Position numbers and translations under genes: made by a program. From Lingula anatina (Eukaryota; Brachiopoda; Lingulata; Lingulida; Lingulidae), in contig NW_019773892.1 in the NCBI RefSeq assembly GCF_001039355.2, positions 1 to 42,776 on the forward strand: a stretch of 42,776 nucleotides of DNA. The letters are read 5' to 3'. Below are positions 1 through 19,683 of this stretch, piece by piece (position 1 is the first letter of the stretch; every line of letters starts with the position of its first letter). The notes under the pieces are model-generated. The model saw only the letters and a program-made list of their open reading frames with translations, was not told the DNA's origin and did no database searches.

Positions 1-650
1 GATGTATATTTTGCAGAAACGGGAGAAAATGACTGTTAAATTCTGGTAAAAAGTGAAATGTTATGATAATGCATCTCTAATAAACTTTTTCTGCTTGTAG
101 AAATGAAACATCAGCTTAAAACATGAAAAGAGCCAGCTTTGAATGAAATAAATTAATATAATTGTTTCCAGCCAACTAAATTAAAGTTTAATTGGATCTA
201 TAGACAGCTCCCGTTGAAAGGCATGAAAATTAGATCCACACATTTTGGAAAATAGTGTTTTTCTAATATAATGTTTCTTGGTGTGTGTGTTTGGGAGGGG
301 GGGGGGGGGGGAAAGGGATGATTATTAATATCTTGAGAAATACTAGATTAGGTGCAGCCATAGAGCCAGTAAAAAATGCTGACAGTTTCAGTTGCGGCAA
401 AGCTAAGATGAGATTTAAACAAAACCTTCCACAAGATGCCAAAGAAGTAGGGATCTAATTTTCCTGAATATTCTTAAGCACAACCGAATCTCACATAACA
501 AACCTAGCTTTAAGTTTTTGTTTTTTTATTACCTGATAGTCTGCTTAATCCAGAAAAAAGTGCTTGAAACAAAACATAGAAATAAATGTAGAACTGCACT
601 CAAACCTTGCACAAGCCAATAATGGCAATGTTACATGACAGGTCAAGAAT

Positions 651-8157
<7,507 letters not shown>

Positions 8158-8523
8158 ATTGGAAAGGATCTGTCACTTTCGTCCTTGGAACAACCTACGT
8201 TCTACTGGTCACGGCAAAAAAGGGTTAGACAGATGCAAACCGTTTTCCTTCTCTTGTCTTAAAATTGCTCACTTTTTTATGCAAGCGTAGAATGAAAAAA
8301 ATATATTTTAAAAAATAAAATTTACGTGAATTATTTTCTCTAAAAATATTTTATTGAAAATAAACGAAAATGGAACGGAAACTGCGAGCCTGTCAATGAC
8401 CTATTTAAAAACTAGGTCAACTAGGAAGCATACAGAAATATCTCGCCTTCCTGTTCGATAACGTTTATTTTGGCCCAGTGATCTTGTTTAATTATTTTCA
8501 ACATTCCAAAGGCAAATATTCAC
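8158..8523. promoter_or_regulatory. Shared 5' region of malic enzyme (minus) and a small plus-strand gene
   Basis: The interval lies between the malic enzyme ATG (8155-8157) and a probable non-coding first exon on the plus strand that ends CAC at 8523 before a consensus GTAAGT donor. The two genes point away from each other with at most about 370 bp between them, so a bidirectional promoter is likely. I see no clear TATA box placed for either gene. It is AT-rich with A/T runs at 8288-8360. Confidence 0.45.
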
Positions 8524-8699
8524 GTAAGTAAGAAAAATACGTATTATCCCAAGTGGCAATTAAAGAAAAAGAAGATAAAAACTTCTATTTGTACATTACT
8601 GTACTACATAATCCATAATGCTGTCACTCATTTTTTTAATTCAGGTGTTTGAAAACAAAAAAGAAATTCAACATACCACAACAACGCGTTGATCAAGAT

Positions 8700-9611
8700 A
8701 TGATCGGGATAGCGAGTGATCCTGAACATGGAAATAATGTTATTGAAGTGCTGAAGAAACAAAAACTAGGTGAACTTTGTGCTAGTAATATCAAGTTAAA
8801 AGTTTGGCTTCATCCAGCCTTATTATGTTGAGATAATGTAAAAAAATTCTGGATTTTTTGTTGAAATGGAGATTACAGTGCTTCAACCTTATCACAAGAC
8901 CCTCTACAGGTGAACTGATTTTTAGTCGTCACTGGCCTTACATGGTGACAGAAGAGTTGGAGGCCATTTATCACCAGATTGAACAAACCTACCCTCAACA
9001 AGCATGGTGATCTGAGATACCAACTACCACATCTGTGGGACCAGGCCCTGGGAGACATCTTTCACAGACTGTCACCACATGACACCAGTGACAAATCAAA
9101 TTCAGTTCACCTGAAGTAGGCTTTGCAGTAAGGTGGAAATATCCTGAACTGTGTTTCAACGTAAGATCCAATATTAGAATTTTTTTTTTCATTAACATTT
9201 TACCAGCAATGGTTCACATGAAGTACAAATGCTATAATTTCTTATAAAACACTGTAATAACCATTTTATTTACCTTAAAACACTGTAATGACAAATAATC
9301 CCAATCATGAATATTTTGTAAGTTAAGATAAACCTCATCACAAGAAACTAGATTTTGAAAGTAAAAAAAAAATATATTTCTTTGTACTTGGTATAGCCAA
9401 TTGTTTCCCAGCTACATCATTTTGCTTCCACGCAATAGCAAACTCTTTAATGCATGTTATGCATTGAATGTTATAATAACATTATGGCCAATATTATTGA
9501 ATTGTAGGTCTGACACTAGGAGTGCTTCTGGGCTTGGCAGCATTGTATGTAATTGTGGCTGTGTATCTATATCGACCTATACGGCCCAACAGGAGGACTC
9601 AACAGCAATGA
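8700..9611 (+). CDS. Candidate 57-aa single-pass membrane microprotein (2 coding exons)
   Basis: Coding exons 8700-8769 and 9508-9611 (stop TGA), joined by a phase-1 GT-AG intron. The spliced exon reaches back to 8645 and a probable non-coding exon ends at 8523 (GTAAGT donor). The product has a 24-residue polar N-terminus ending VIEVLKKQKLG, one strong transmembrane helix (LTLGVLLGLAALYVIVAVYL) and a basic tail YRPIRPNRRTQQQ. The positive charge on the C-terminal side fits a type III or tail-anchored protein with its C-terminus in the cytosol. An AATAAA at 9842-9847 follows. I do not recognise a family. The frame is also open upstream of the chosen ATG to the exon start, so an earlier start in an unseen exon is possible. 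Support is splice signals, helix and poly(A) signal; no homology is claimed. Confidence 0.5.
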
Positions 9612-10297
9612 GGGCATTTCCAAAAACTGTCTCAACATGCTGTGGCAGCCTTTCGCCATTAAAAAGAGTGCAAAACAAACATGGTGCATATATTTACTAT
9701 ATTATATATTTAAAGCAGGTGACACTGTTTTGAAATGAATTCCACAGTAGCATTGTACCTCCCAGGGGCCAAACTTTTGATCAGTCCCAGATTATTTGGT
9801 GTAATGTGTGAAAGTGTTTGTTACCATTTGTAATTTAAATGAATAAAATGTGCATATCATATTAAAATTTCAATATGTTTCAAATAAAAAATACTCATTT
9901 AATAATAACCCAAGATAGTTCTTTCAAGTGCCAAAGCAAAAATAACAGTACTCATTAATTTCTTGTATATTAGAATAGGCAATTTATGTCTTAATTTTAA
10001 TGTGGTAATTTACTGTGCATTAAGCCAAATTGATTTACAGGTTCAGTTTCAGGATATTGTAAATTTCCTGAATTGTTTGGAAGGTTTTATAAATACTGCT
10101 ATTTGTTTTTATTTTTCCATGACTTATAAGTAATTTACACTAATACTAGAGATGTGTATTGTGATTGGAACCAGTCAGCATGTTGGAACATTCCACCCTT
10201 GGTATGCAGTGATTATTCACTTGCATTCACCCTTCCTAAAGCAGGGTACATGTAGTTGTGGCCATATATTCCCTCAGACTAGAAGATGGATCAGTTA
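9612..10297. other. 3' region of the small membrane protein gene and intergenic DNA
   Basis: Probable 3' UTR up to the AATAAA at 9842-9847, then AT-rich intergenic sequence. No coding region is supported on either strand. Confidence 0.5.
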
Positions 10298-10727
10298 CCC
10301 TCTACTAGGGTGGCAGATATGAAAGGGAAATCTTGAAAACAGCACCCTGTGGCTTTTGGCCAGAGGAAAGCAATTTAATCTGCCTGCACGCATATAGCAG
10401 TGTGCCCACTCTGTAGGGAGCTACTACAGGATATTCCTCAGTTAACTTCAATCTGAAGTAACAAGCTGTTACTAAGGGGCTAATTTTATCTGTCACTAAA
10501 GAGAAAGTGATTAAGGTCAAAGCGATTCACTGTCTTTATTGCTGTCAAGGGTACTTAGATTGGGTCTGTTAAGTGGCAGTGCCTGCGCAGTTATGCAAAC
10601 AATTACCAGCCATGTAATCAGCCTTGAGATTGTAGCATGGGGTGACAGAGCCAAATGTCTGTCTGTTTATCTAGAGACTTATCTGTGAATATCTTGTGAA
10701 AAATCAATCTGTCGCCCTGGTAGAGGG
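10298..10727. mobile_element. 430-bp TIR element with TA target duplication
   Basis: Left end CCCTCTACTAGGGTGGCAGAT and right end ATCTGTCGCCCTGGTAGAGGG are inverted repeats with about three mismatches. Both are flanked by TA (10296-10297 and 10728-10729), as for Tc1/mariner-type insertions. There is no ORF of note, so it is non-autonomous (MITE). It sits between the 3' ends of the microprotein gene and MND1. Confidence 0.7.
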
Positions 10728-10901
10728 TATGGAACAGTCAGGTTTTGCATTACAGATTAAATGTGTTTAAACTGATTAGAGGACAGAATAAATTATTAAG
10801 AAAGTCTCAAGGTTTATTCTGTGCTTTTTGTGTAACTTAGGCATCTGATGAAAGAAATATTCAATGAACTGTTCTCTACTGGATATTGACAGTTTTAAAT
10901 T

Positions 10902-13900
10902 TTACTCTAAATAGTCAAAGTCTTCTGGTATTCCAAATTGCTTGTCAATTACACTGTCCTCAAAAGCAAATTTTCTTTTGATCCAAGATTTTGTGGCAAA
11001 GATATTATCTGAAAAAAGAAAAAATATGTATCACAATAAAGAAATTACATAAATGACAATGCAATTCTTGTCTTATTCATATCTTCATCCTCATAATTTA
11101 TGCTGGATATACCAATTATCCTTGCTTGAAACTGATGCAAAGTCATAATTTTTTGTTTTCATATGGTCCTGCAAATCTAATTGTCTTTCCCAATTCAGAA
11201 TGATAAAGCCCCTCATATAAAAGTACCTGATTTTTTATTTCCCCATTCCCAACACAGACTACATATTCCAACATTTAAGACCTCTTGTAACCAAACCATC
11301 TAAGCAATTTTGCATCAGCAATCACATCAATGAGATCTGATATGTTGTACCTGTCCATCTGTTAGCAGCTTCTTTGGCAATAAGTGCCTCTTTCTTCATA
11401 GCTTCTAAAACTTCTGGGTCACATTCTTTATATTTATCAACTTCTAATCGCAATTTGTCTCTTTCATCTTGAGCTCTGGATAGATCTGCAAGGACCTGGG
11501 TTCTGTCAGCCTACAAGCAGGAAGTTGCTGTTATTCTTAAAATAATTGGAAATTTTAGAATTAGAATGAAGTATTGCACAAATACTCTATATAAGTATTG
11601 AAAAAGCAAGGCTCTTAAGGGAGACATTACCTATAGTAATAGTTTTCCCTTTCTTACACCTCTCAGGCCAAACTTTTAAATGATAGTATGAAGTACTTGG
11701 TGTACGTATTTACTATCATTGAAATTACATATAATACTCAAGTCTTCATATGTTGCTCTTTTTAAGGGAAATATTACAAAAACTCTACTAGACATCATTC
11801 ATTTTCATTTCGGCATACCATACTAGTAAACTGACTGCTGAATCTAAACTAGTCAATGTTTATTTATTTATATAATACTTTTAAAGCCTGTCTTAAAACT
11901 CATCTTTTTAAAGAATTTTATGGTTAGTGTTCCTTTAAACCTTTTAGTTGTTTATCATTTATTAAGAGTGAGCTTGGGTTAATTTTAGTAGTATTTTAAA
12001 GTTATATCAATAAATTTTCTCTGCTTTCTTTAATTAATTAATTAATTTTATCAGTAAATGTTAAAGTATTTTAGTATTGTTATTTTTAGACTTTTTAATT
12101 ATTTGTAAAGTGCATTGAAATGTAAAAAATGGAATGCGCTATATAAGAAAATAAATATTATTATTATATGCTAGACAGATTACAGCACAAAATGAGATGG
12201 TATATCGGGTATATCAAAAAAACATTACTGAGACATAATTGACAATAAAGATTCCTGGAGACAAGAACCAAATCAGTTAGGAGAGGTGACAGATATAAGG
12301 TGAATTAACTCAATAAAAGATACACTTGAGTTTTTGTATTACACCATGTGAGTTTTGACTTCATGTGAGTGACCCTTCAAAAGTTCAAAACCTACAAAGT
12401 GGTTGGAAACTTAAGGTTACTTACGCTTTCCTCTTTCCCCATCTTTGCTTTGCAAATAGCATTTGCCAAGTTACTCTTTTTCCTTTCTAACTCTTCTAAA
12501 TTTTTGCCAAGATCGTTCAATTTTCTCTTTCTCTGGAAAAAAAAAAACTCAATTCTGACATATTTTATAATTCAAGATATAAACTATGTCATTCTTTGCC
12601 TTAGTAACTCACATGCTAATCGTATAAACTAATACTTACATTTTGACTGGCTTTACTTGGAAAAGCCCAAAAGTAAACTGAAGTTCCTATTTTGTCTGTA
12701 TCCACCATAGCATCATCAACAAGGCTGGTAAGAACATCTTTTACTGACATTGAGGTGATCCCTTTCTCTTTTTGACATTGTTTTTCTAGTTCCTTTAACT
12801 GGAAACAGTCTTTCTGCAATTGAAGAAAAAATTGTTGCGGAACTAAGTACATTAAATATAAAGATTAATAACATGGTTGTAATAAATTTCAGAATTGAAA
12901 AAAAAATGACCATTTGATATTGATCAACATATTGCCTACTTATAAAACATTCCAAACTTTTTCTATAGAGAAAAATTAATAATTGATAAAAAAATAACAC
13001 AATCTGAATTAAAATTTGGTCTAGGTTCTAGGTATGAGTTGGACATATAAAATACCTTTAAATATTACACTCAAAGTACAATAACATGCAAGGGTACATA
13101 CCTTTTCAAAGAAAAATTCCATCATCCTTGTTCTTTTTTCTTCAAGGCTTAATCCCCTCTTCTTTGACTAATAGTTCAGAAATTAAAATCAAATAAAGTA
13201 TACAGTTTTGGTTAAACATACGTAAAGTAGGTGTTAAATCGCACATTTTAATTTTTTAAAGACAGTTGTTAGATCATTGTATAGGGATTGGTTTGAAGTG
13301 AAATTTTAATTTTAATTTGTATTACATGTATTGCATTTGTATTGAATTATTCATACTAATTTCCATTGAAACTGGACTGTTTTAGCCTACTAAACTTGAC
13401 AGAGCCAAGATTAAGGTAAGATCCATCATGATGGCTACCAGCAAAGCTACCATGAAATTAAACACCACAAATGAAACCAAAAATGGACTTTTGAATGCAC
13501 AAGCTAGGTCAAATATTGACACAATATTTTTCCTGCCAGGAAGGAAATAACCGCATAAAAGAAATTACTGTACACTAAGATCTATTAGATCTTAGCTGTA
13601 CAAAAGAAGCTGCATGGCCAATTTGATTATTAGAGAATTTGTGTCCGATAGGAAACAATTTCCAATGTATACTTCTGGAATTCAGAAATTTGTTCAGCAC
13701 AGCCTGTGTATCATTTCACAGCAACCTAACTTGTAGACAACCAAGGAGGAGATACAGCAGAATGACTACCCAGTATTGAAATAACCACGCCCCCTTCCAC
13801 CAATAGTGCAACTTACACAAATGGGCAACATGAAGAACTGTATTCAGAGAATATTTTACCAAATACCGTTATACGTGTAACTGGGATATCATTATAAAAC

Positions 13901-14001
13901 CTATCAGGTGCCCGCATTAGAAACTGAACTGCGTGGTTTTATTTCAAATGGTGTAGTCTAAGTTATAACATTTTCATGTTAGTCACGCTCTAACCTACCA
14001 T
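10902..14001 (-). CDS. MND1: MND1, meiotic nuclear division protein 1 (6 exons, 205 aa)
   Basis: Partner of HOP2 (PSMC3IP); the heterodimer stimulates DMC1/RAD51 strand exchange in meiosis. Exons: ATG only at 14001-13999, 13167-13102, 12813-12640, 12532-12425, 11510-11351, 11008-10902. All have consensus splice sites and continuous phase, giving 205 residues, the same length as human MND1. Diagnostic segments: [56 protein letters not shown] (winged-helix region), then a Lys/Glu-rich coiled coil, and the tail [19 protein letters not shown] followed by EDFDYLE. The first exon codes only Met. ATG then GTAGGT at 13999 is one option; ATG then GTAAGT at 14646-14648, in a better Kozak context, is another. 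The protein is the same either way. Confidence 0.95.
12080..12175 (+). mobile_element. SINE/LINE-like 3' tail in an MND1 intron
   Basis: The segment around GTGCATTGAAATG, AATGCGCTATATAAG and AAATAAATATTATTATTAT has the form of 3' tails of retroposons common in marine animals (GCGCTATATAA followed by an AT-rich microsatellite tail). The 5' limit is not visible; the AT-rich sequence from about 11850 may belong to it. Confidence 0.4.
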
Positions 14002-14982
14002 TATGAAAAAGAAGCCATGCAATTGGACAATGCGACCTCTGCGGTTACGTCATTTCCTGAATTGGATTGTAGAGAGGACCAATTTAAACATCAGAGGTGC
14101 AATTTGGATATACGGTTTGATTGTGCGTATGCCATGCACGGAATTTACAAACGAGCGACGGGATGATGTAGCCTGCAGTATTTGCGGTAAGCGTGCCAAG
14201 TTTTAGGCCGCTCCGATGCCCGGCAGTATTTTATTTCGATTATTATGTTTAAGTTGGTTTATTTTTGTTTCACAAGCTGACTCTATTTTATTGTCTCTAT
14301 GGAGGTATATGGGGACTTTACGACATTCGGTTTGAAGGCTTTAACCACTTGTTATAGTTTATTTTTGCATTGTATTGGATTAATGTGGCAGTCCAAGGTT
14401 GTCCTAGGTGGTTTCCAAGTTTATGCACCCGGTTTTTATATCATTTAGCGATTTTACGACAATCGCTTACTATCCAATCAAGGTGACAGCCGAGCGTGAT
14501 GTTAGTGACCAATCTAAAATTTAGAAAAAGCATCGTTTCATATTAACCTTCGGCTCCGATTAGTAAAAAGATGAGACGATGTACGATAAGGTCTGTAAAA
14601 TAGACTCAAAGTCTATGTTCAATCAATGCCTCTTTGACTAACTTACCATGGTGTTGATATTTGAGACTGTGACAAGTGAAGTACACAGACAAGATGGCCA
14701 AGTTGAAATAAGCGCTTTACCACAGTTGATCCAAGCCGGAATTTAAATGTTCTACTATTGTTTTTCTTGCTATGAACAGCAGAGGTATAGATATTATTAG
14801 GTAAAGTAATATTTTTCAATTAACTGGGATCTTATGATTCACTGAGAATTGTATTGCAGTGCCTCTCGACAAATGGGTACATTGTTTTCTTTAATTTTCA
14901 AGCATAAGGTAAAACAATTCAAGATGGCAGCGCCCACGGGATTTCTTGCGTCCTTTTAGTATTATAATAAAATCTTGACGGT
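14002..14982. promoter_or_regulatory. Divergent promoter region between MND1 and the TMCO6-like gene
   Basis: About 1 kb between the nearest MND1 ATG and the TMCO6-like ATG (14983). Two AAGATGGC motifs on the plus strand (near 14692 and in CAAGATGGCAGCGCC near 14922) match the YY1-type core often seen close to transcription starts. The alternative MND1 first exon (ATG at 14646-14648) lies inside. No TATA box is evident. An open stretch at 14003-14206 has no splice or family support and is not called. Confidence 0.4.
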
Positions 14983-16933
14983 ATGGACCACCGACAGCAA
15001 TATAAACACCACTCACATACTCCTGATGATCTTCGTGACAGACGAAGACAAGAAGACATTGGTAAGAATAAATAAATTAGACGTGTATGTCATCTTTGTT
15101 TGGATTTGTTCTGACAAATTGCAGTCATTGCTTGAGAATGCCAATATGAGTCATGCCATTGGTCTCTGTTAACTAATCGCATTAAAGCGAACAGTAGAAT
15201 TCATGGCGACAGTAGGTTTAACACTCATCTCTCACTATCCAGACAATATTTATGGTAAGTTATTTCAAACAAAATTATTTTTGGAATAAAATGTTTCATT
15301 CTCGGGCACGGTATCCAAGGTTTATTATTAAAGCTGCCTTTGTTTTGTTTTGATAGTTGTTTAACTTCACAGAAGATTCCACCCTTGATTTTTCTAATAA
15401 ATTTAGAAATTTGAAAATGTTGCATTTAAAAAGTTTCTTTCTACTCTAGAGTTACGTAAAAGTAGAAAGGCAAAGGCCCTAGATGCCAAGAGAGTGAGAT
15501 TAGATAATGCAGACGAAGAAGTTGAAATTACTTTGGATCAGGTAATTCTAAATTCATATTGTAGTACTACTATGTTTTCTGATTTGCCCTTTTGCAGTGT
15601 AATATATGTCATTTTCATATGTAATTTGTGAATCAGATATATGTATATTCCTCGGTATCTTTCAACCCCTTAAAAGACATAATTACAAATTTTCATTATA
15701 TGCTACAGCCTACAAGTTTTTATAAGCAGGAATGTAGCCAAGGGAGAGTTCGGAGTTTGAACAAACTGCCCTTTTTGCCAGAAAATGGTCAGCTCTCGGT
15801 AAAATTTGATCCAGATGAACAATGGTTTCATGTTCAAGGCTTTTTCAGAAAAAAGTCCCCCTCCCCCCCCCTTTTTGAAATGGCTGGCCACGGGTCTGAT
15901 AATTATGACACAACAGCTGTTTGACATTTATAGTGACAGATGTGAGCCTTTTCATTTTCAGATGAAAACAGCATGTGCTTCATTTTTGCAAGATCATTCA
16001 TCTGTCAAAGATTCACTTAAAATATTGAGGAAGGCTTTTTCTCAGGGAAGTGTGTTTATAGAGGACTTTATGAGGTGAGGCAGAATTTGAATGAAATCAT
16101 TTATTTACTCAAGTGAAAGAAATTCAAATTCATAAGAGTTGGTTGGAAATTGAAATCTGTGTTTCTTTATACTTAGCTTTTAAATTTTGATCTAGTCTAA
16201 ATTGTTAACATTTTTATGCAACAATTTTTATGATTGGGCATATTGCAATTTTTTGTATCAATGACAAAAAAAATGTCTTGTTGAATGTGTACATACATTT
16301 TATTATATACATTTTTTTTTCATTGCCCAGAACTGACAATGCTCTGCAGCACTTAGTAGGAGTGCTGAGTGGCCATGATTCAGATCTGCAGATGGAGGCA
16401 GCATGGTGTGTGACCAACATAGCTGCAGGCACACATGAGCAAGCCCTGCAGGCTACCAAAGCTGCTGCTCCATATCTCATCACTTATCTCAGTGGCAGCA
16501 ATCCACACCTACAGGTCATTGAATTGTTATTTACCTTTATGATCTTCAAAAGCTTTTAACATCAGTGCAGCTGATGCTCAAAGGCAGTGTTCTAAGCTTC
16601 ACTACTCGTGTTATCAGTCCTATTCAACCTGGCTATTTTATTGTCATATGTAGTCTTCAAAACTCTTTCATAATGTCAGGTACCAATTAAATTCTTTTCC
16701 CCGAGTCAAATACTTGCCAATTACATGATGCTCATAAATTTTACCAAATTCCTTACATTATGTAGTACACATCAAAGATCAAAGCTTGACAAGATAGTGA
16801 TACTATAACGTTTTGTATGCATGCATTGTTGTGCTGTGCCAATGATGAAATATGATAGTAAAACTTACCAACCAATTTCCTGGTTTAGCAGATCAGTTTA
16901 TTGTAATAATAATAATAATAATAATAATAATTA

Positions 16934-16974
<41 letters not shown>

Positions 16975-17460
16975 GCATATATAAATGCTCATATGTGTGT
17001 TTTTGTGTCTGCTTGACATTAATAATGTGTACATCCTTTCCATAAAGTCAAGATAGATAGACATTGACATGTTCTGATATTATTGTGCTGTTCAGGACCA
17101 GTGTGCTTGGGCTGTGGGAAACATGGCAGGAGATGGACCAGAGTGCAGAGATTTGTTAAAAGCACAAGGAGTTCTCCTTCCACTGGTTAACTTACTGAAG
17201 GTACGGATCTGTTTATTATATATTTTACTTAACTTGTGTTCTCAATCGTTTGGCTGATACCTGTAATAAATGAACTTCATTAAATGACTTGATCTGTGAT
17301 GTTGCATTTGTTTTTTTGTTTTTTTTTAATTGAATGGCTGTCGCTTGTATAAGGTTACTCTGTCACGGACATTTTTATTTCAGTCTCCATCCCCACATGT
17401 TGTCCAGAGCTCAGCCTTTGCATTGTCTAATATGGTCAGATGGGCAGAGAGCAACACCCA
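14983..17460 (+). CDS. TMCO6-like: TMCO6-like armadillo-repeat protein, 5' part only (6 exons, 217 aa, 3' end missing)
   Basis: Exons 14983-15061, 15450-15541, 15962-16074, 16331-16514, 17096-17200 and 17384-17460, all GT-AG and phase-consistent. The N-terminus is very basic (LRDRRRQEDIELRKSRKAK) and resembles the importin-beta-binding segment of importin alpha. Armadillo-type helices follow: LQMEAAWCVTNIAAGT, DQCAWAVGNMAGDGPE, VVQSSAFALSNMVRWAE. The layout fits TMCO6 (human about 490 residues; function poorly known, importin-alpha-like), with an importin-alpha paralogue as the alternative. The last exon ends in phase 2 (ACC CA). No further armadillo exon is visible before the receptor exons begin at 17885, so about the C-terminal half is missing. 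An alternative first exon with ATG at 15204 and donor at 15255 would also splice in phase but lacks the basic segment. Confidence 0.75.
16904..16973. repeat. (TAA)n/(TTA)n microsatellite forming a perfect hairpin
   Basis: A TAA-type tract (16904-16931) is followed after TCA by an ATT-type tract (to 16973). The two halves are complementary and could form a long A/T hairpin within the TMCO6-like intron. Confidence 0.85.
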
Positions 17461-17817
17461 GTATGTACATTCTCTGTGGAACAAATAACTAGCTGCAATC
17501 TTCACTCCATTTCATTTTCATAATTGGTTATCATTGTTTGACTTGGTAAACTAATTGACAATTTTTGATGATTTTGTTGTAGTACTTTGTTTCTAGTTAT
17601 TTTTAGCACTTTAACAGATGTATGACATTGTTTTCAGTTGGTATATTTTGTTGCTACTTTCATGATCAACAATAGGACTTCACTATTTGAAATTTGTGAT
17701 AATATTGGCAGTAATAGCCTAAAACTCGGTAATATTTTGATACAGAGAGCTAGAATGTATTTCCATGCAATACACTATGAAAAAATGTGTTTAAGTGTAT
17801 TTTTACCCTTCCTCCCC

Positions 17818-17860
<43 letters not shown>

Positions 17861-17884
17861 AACAAACAGTGTTTCCATTCCCAG
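17461..17884. other. Boundary stretch with a 40-nt poly(A) run between TMCO6-like and receptor exons
   Basis: Begins with a GTATGT donor and ends with a pyrimidine-AG acceptor, so it reads as an intron. It contains (A)40 at 17819-17858 and no recognisable coding sequence. The missing TMCO6 3' exons and the missing receptor signal peptide and first-lobe exons would both have to lie here. A homopolymer this long is a classic place for assembly failure. Confidence 0.6.
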
Positions 17885-18666
17885 TTGTTCTCGGCGCCAG
17901 GACATTCCCGAGACAATGGTGAACATAGAGGTGTGGATGCCAGCAGGATTTAACATGGAACCATGGGCTGACAATGACCATGTCAAAGACTGCGGGCCAC
18001 TAGGCCCTGTTGGGAGGTACGTGACAAGATATTTGAAAGTTTATGAAGATAATGAGAAATTCAGTTGAGATGATATCAGTGATGTCAGATAGTGGCTCAA
18101 GTGAACCTCAAACTGAACTGTTGATGGCTAGCCAAAGTTCGTGCAAAGGAGAACGTAACATTGTGATAGTCACAATTAATTGTCCAGGAATAGACTCAAG
18201 AATGTTCTTGCATATATTGCTACAACTGCTTTGATGAAAAAAAAAATTGTTTCAGACTGGTTTAATAAATCATGCTTTACCTCAAATTTTGCTTATGCCC
18301 TTTTTTTGATTTTCCAGGTATGGGTGGTACCTTCCAAATTTCTTTGTAAAGCAAAACTGGATCCAGCGTAATCTCATCACAGACCACTGGAGGGCGCTGC
18401 AGTCTAGCAGTGTCACCAGGCTCTTGGACTTAAGCGATGCAAGAAACGAGCTTCTCAATTTGGTGCGTAAAACAGAAACTTTAGGTAAAGAAGAGTCTGG
18501 CTACTACTGCAGCGCGCCATACTGCTCTCAGGGACAGTACAGTGGTGCCACCTGTGGTTCTGAACCATGCGCTGTATTGGTGTCAGATAGCGTAGGTATG
18601 TATTAAGGTCATGTAAAAACGGTGGCTATGGTTTTGCTGATGGTTTGAACTAGCTGCACAAAATAT

Positions 18667-18729
<63 letters not shown>

Positions 18730-19639
18730 AAAATAAAGAGATTAGGAGTAGAGTGTGTTGGAGAAGATATATGGTGTTGAATCAATCAGATGGTTTTTTG
18801 TTATGACTGTCTAATTACTGCGAAACCTGTTAAACTGTTCTATTCTGTAAACATTTTACTTTTTTCTCTATAGAATGTGTTTTCTCTCTTGGTCCTCTTC
18901 CAATGTGATCAATTCTTTTGCAGTTAGTTTGTGTAGTGTCATCTTTCCTAAGATTAACCTGTAATCACTTTTGTAGTTGTCACAGTTAAAAATAAGACGT
19001 GAAAGGATGTACCATTTAAGGTTGATACTTTAAAGTTATTTTATTTATTATTTTTAAACAAGCTGGCCCCCTTTATGCTTCTCTTTATGCTTACCCTAAC
19101 GAAAAAGTCCTATAGGATCCTATAAGATCCTGTAGTATCCTATAGGAAATTGGGCCTGTTTCCTATAGAAAGGACTTTTTCGTATGGGTAAATATAATGG
19201 TTCAGGTCTGTCTCATATCATTTTCACTCTTTTTATACTGTTTTTTTTTTTTTTTAAAGGAGAAGCTCAAAAACCTGATCAGTGGGACAATAAATTTATA
19301 AGTAACTGCATTCTTTTACATGTACTAATTAAGTTTTAATAAAGCTAAAACACGTCTCAAATATTTTTTTCAACATTGCTACAGTGTCCTATTTGTATTT
19401 TCAAAGGATTAAAAAGAGCATTTCTTGGATTTGCCCTTTCCCATATTCTATTTATTTATTTACTTATTTATTGGATCTAGAAACACTGTACATGGTTGCA
19501 AAGCAGATTTTCGTGGCAATGTTTATCAAAATATTTCTATCCTTTTTCCCTAGCACCTTTCCATCTGCCAGCATTTTATCCTGCCTTGATGCCTGAAAGT
19601 GTCAAATTTTCAAATCAAAGCTTGCACGCGTGCACACAC

Positions 19640-19683
<44 letters not shown>

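Noticed and set aside
14003-14206. Plus-strand ORF starting MKKKPCNW
   Set aside because: Lies in the MND1 upstream region, with no splice signals, family likeness or downstream continuation.
15204-15254. ATG exon MATVGLTLISHYP as first exon of the TMCO6-like gene
   Set aside because: It would splice in phase, but the exon at 14983-15061 supplies the basic importin-alpha-like segment that continues into ELRKSRKAK. Possible only as an alternative exon.
16821-17070. Poly-Asn and poly-Tyr ORFs on both strands
   Set aside because: Translation of the TAA/TTA microsatellite.
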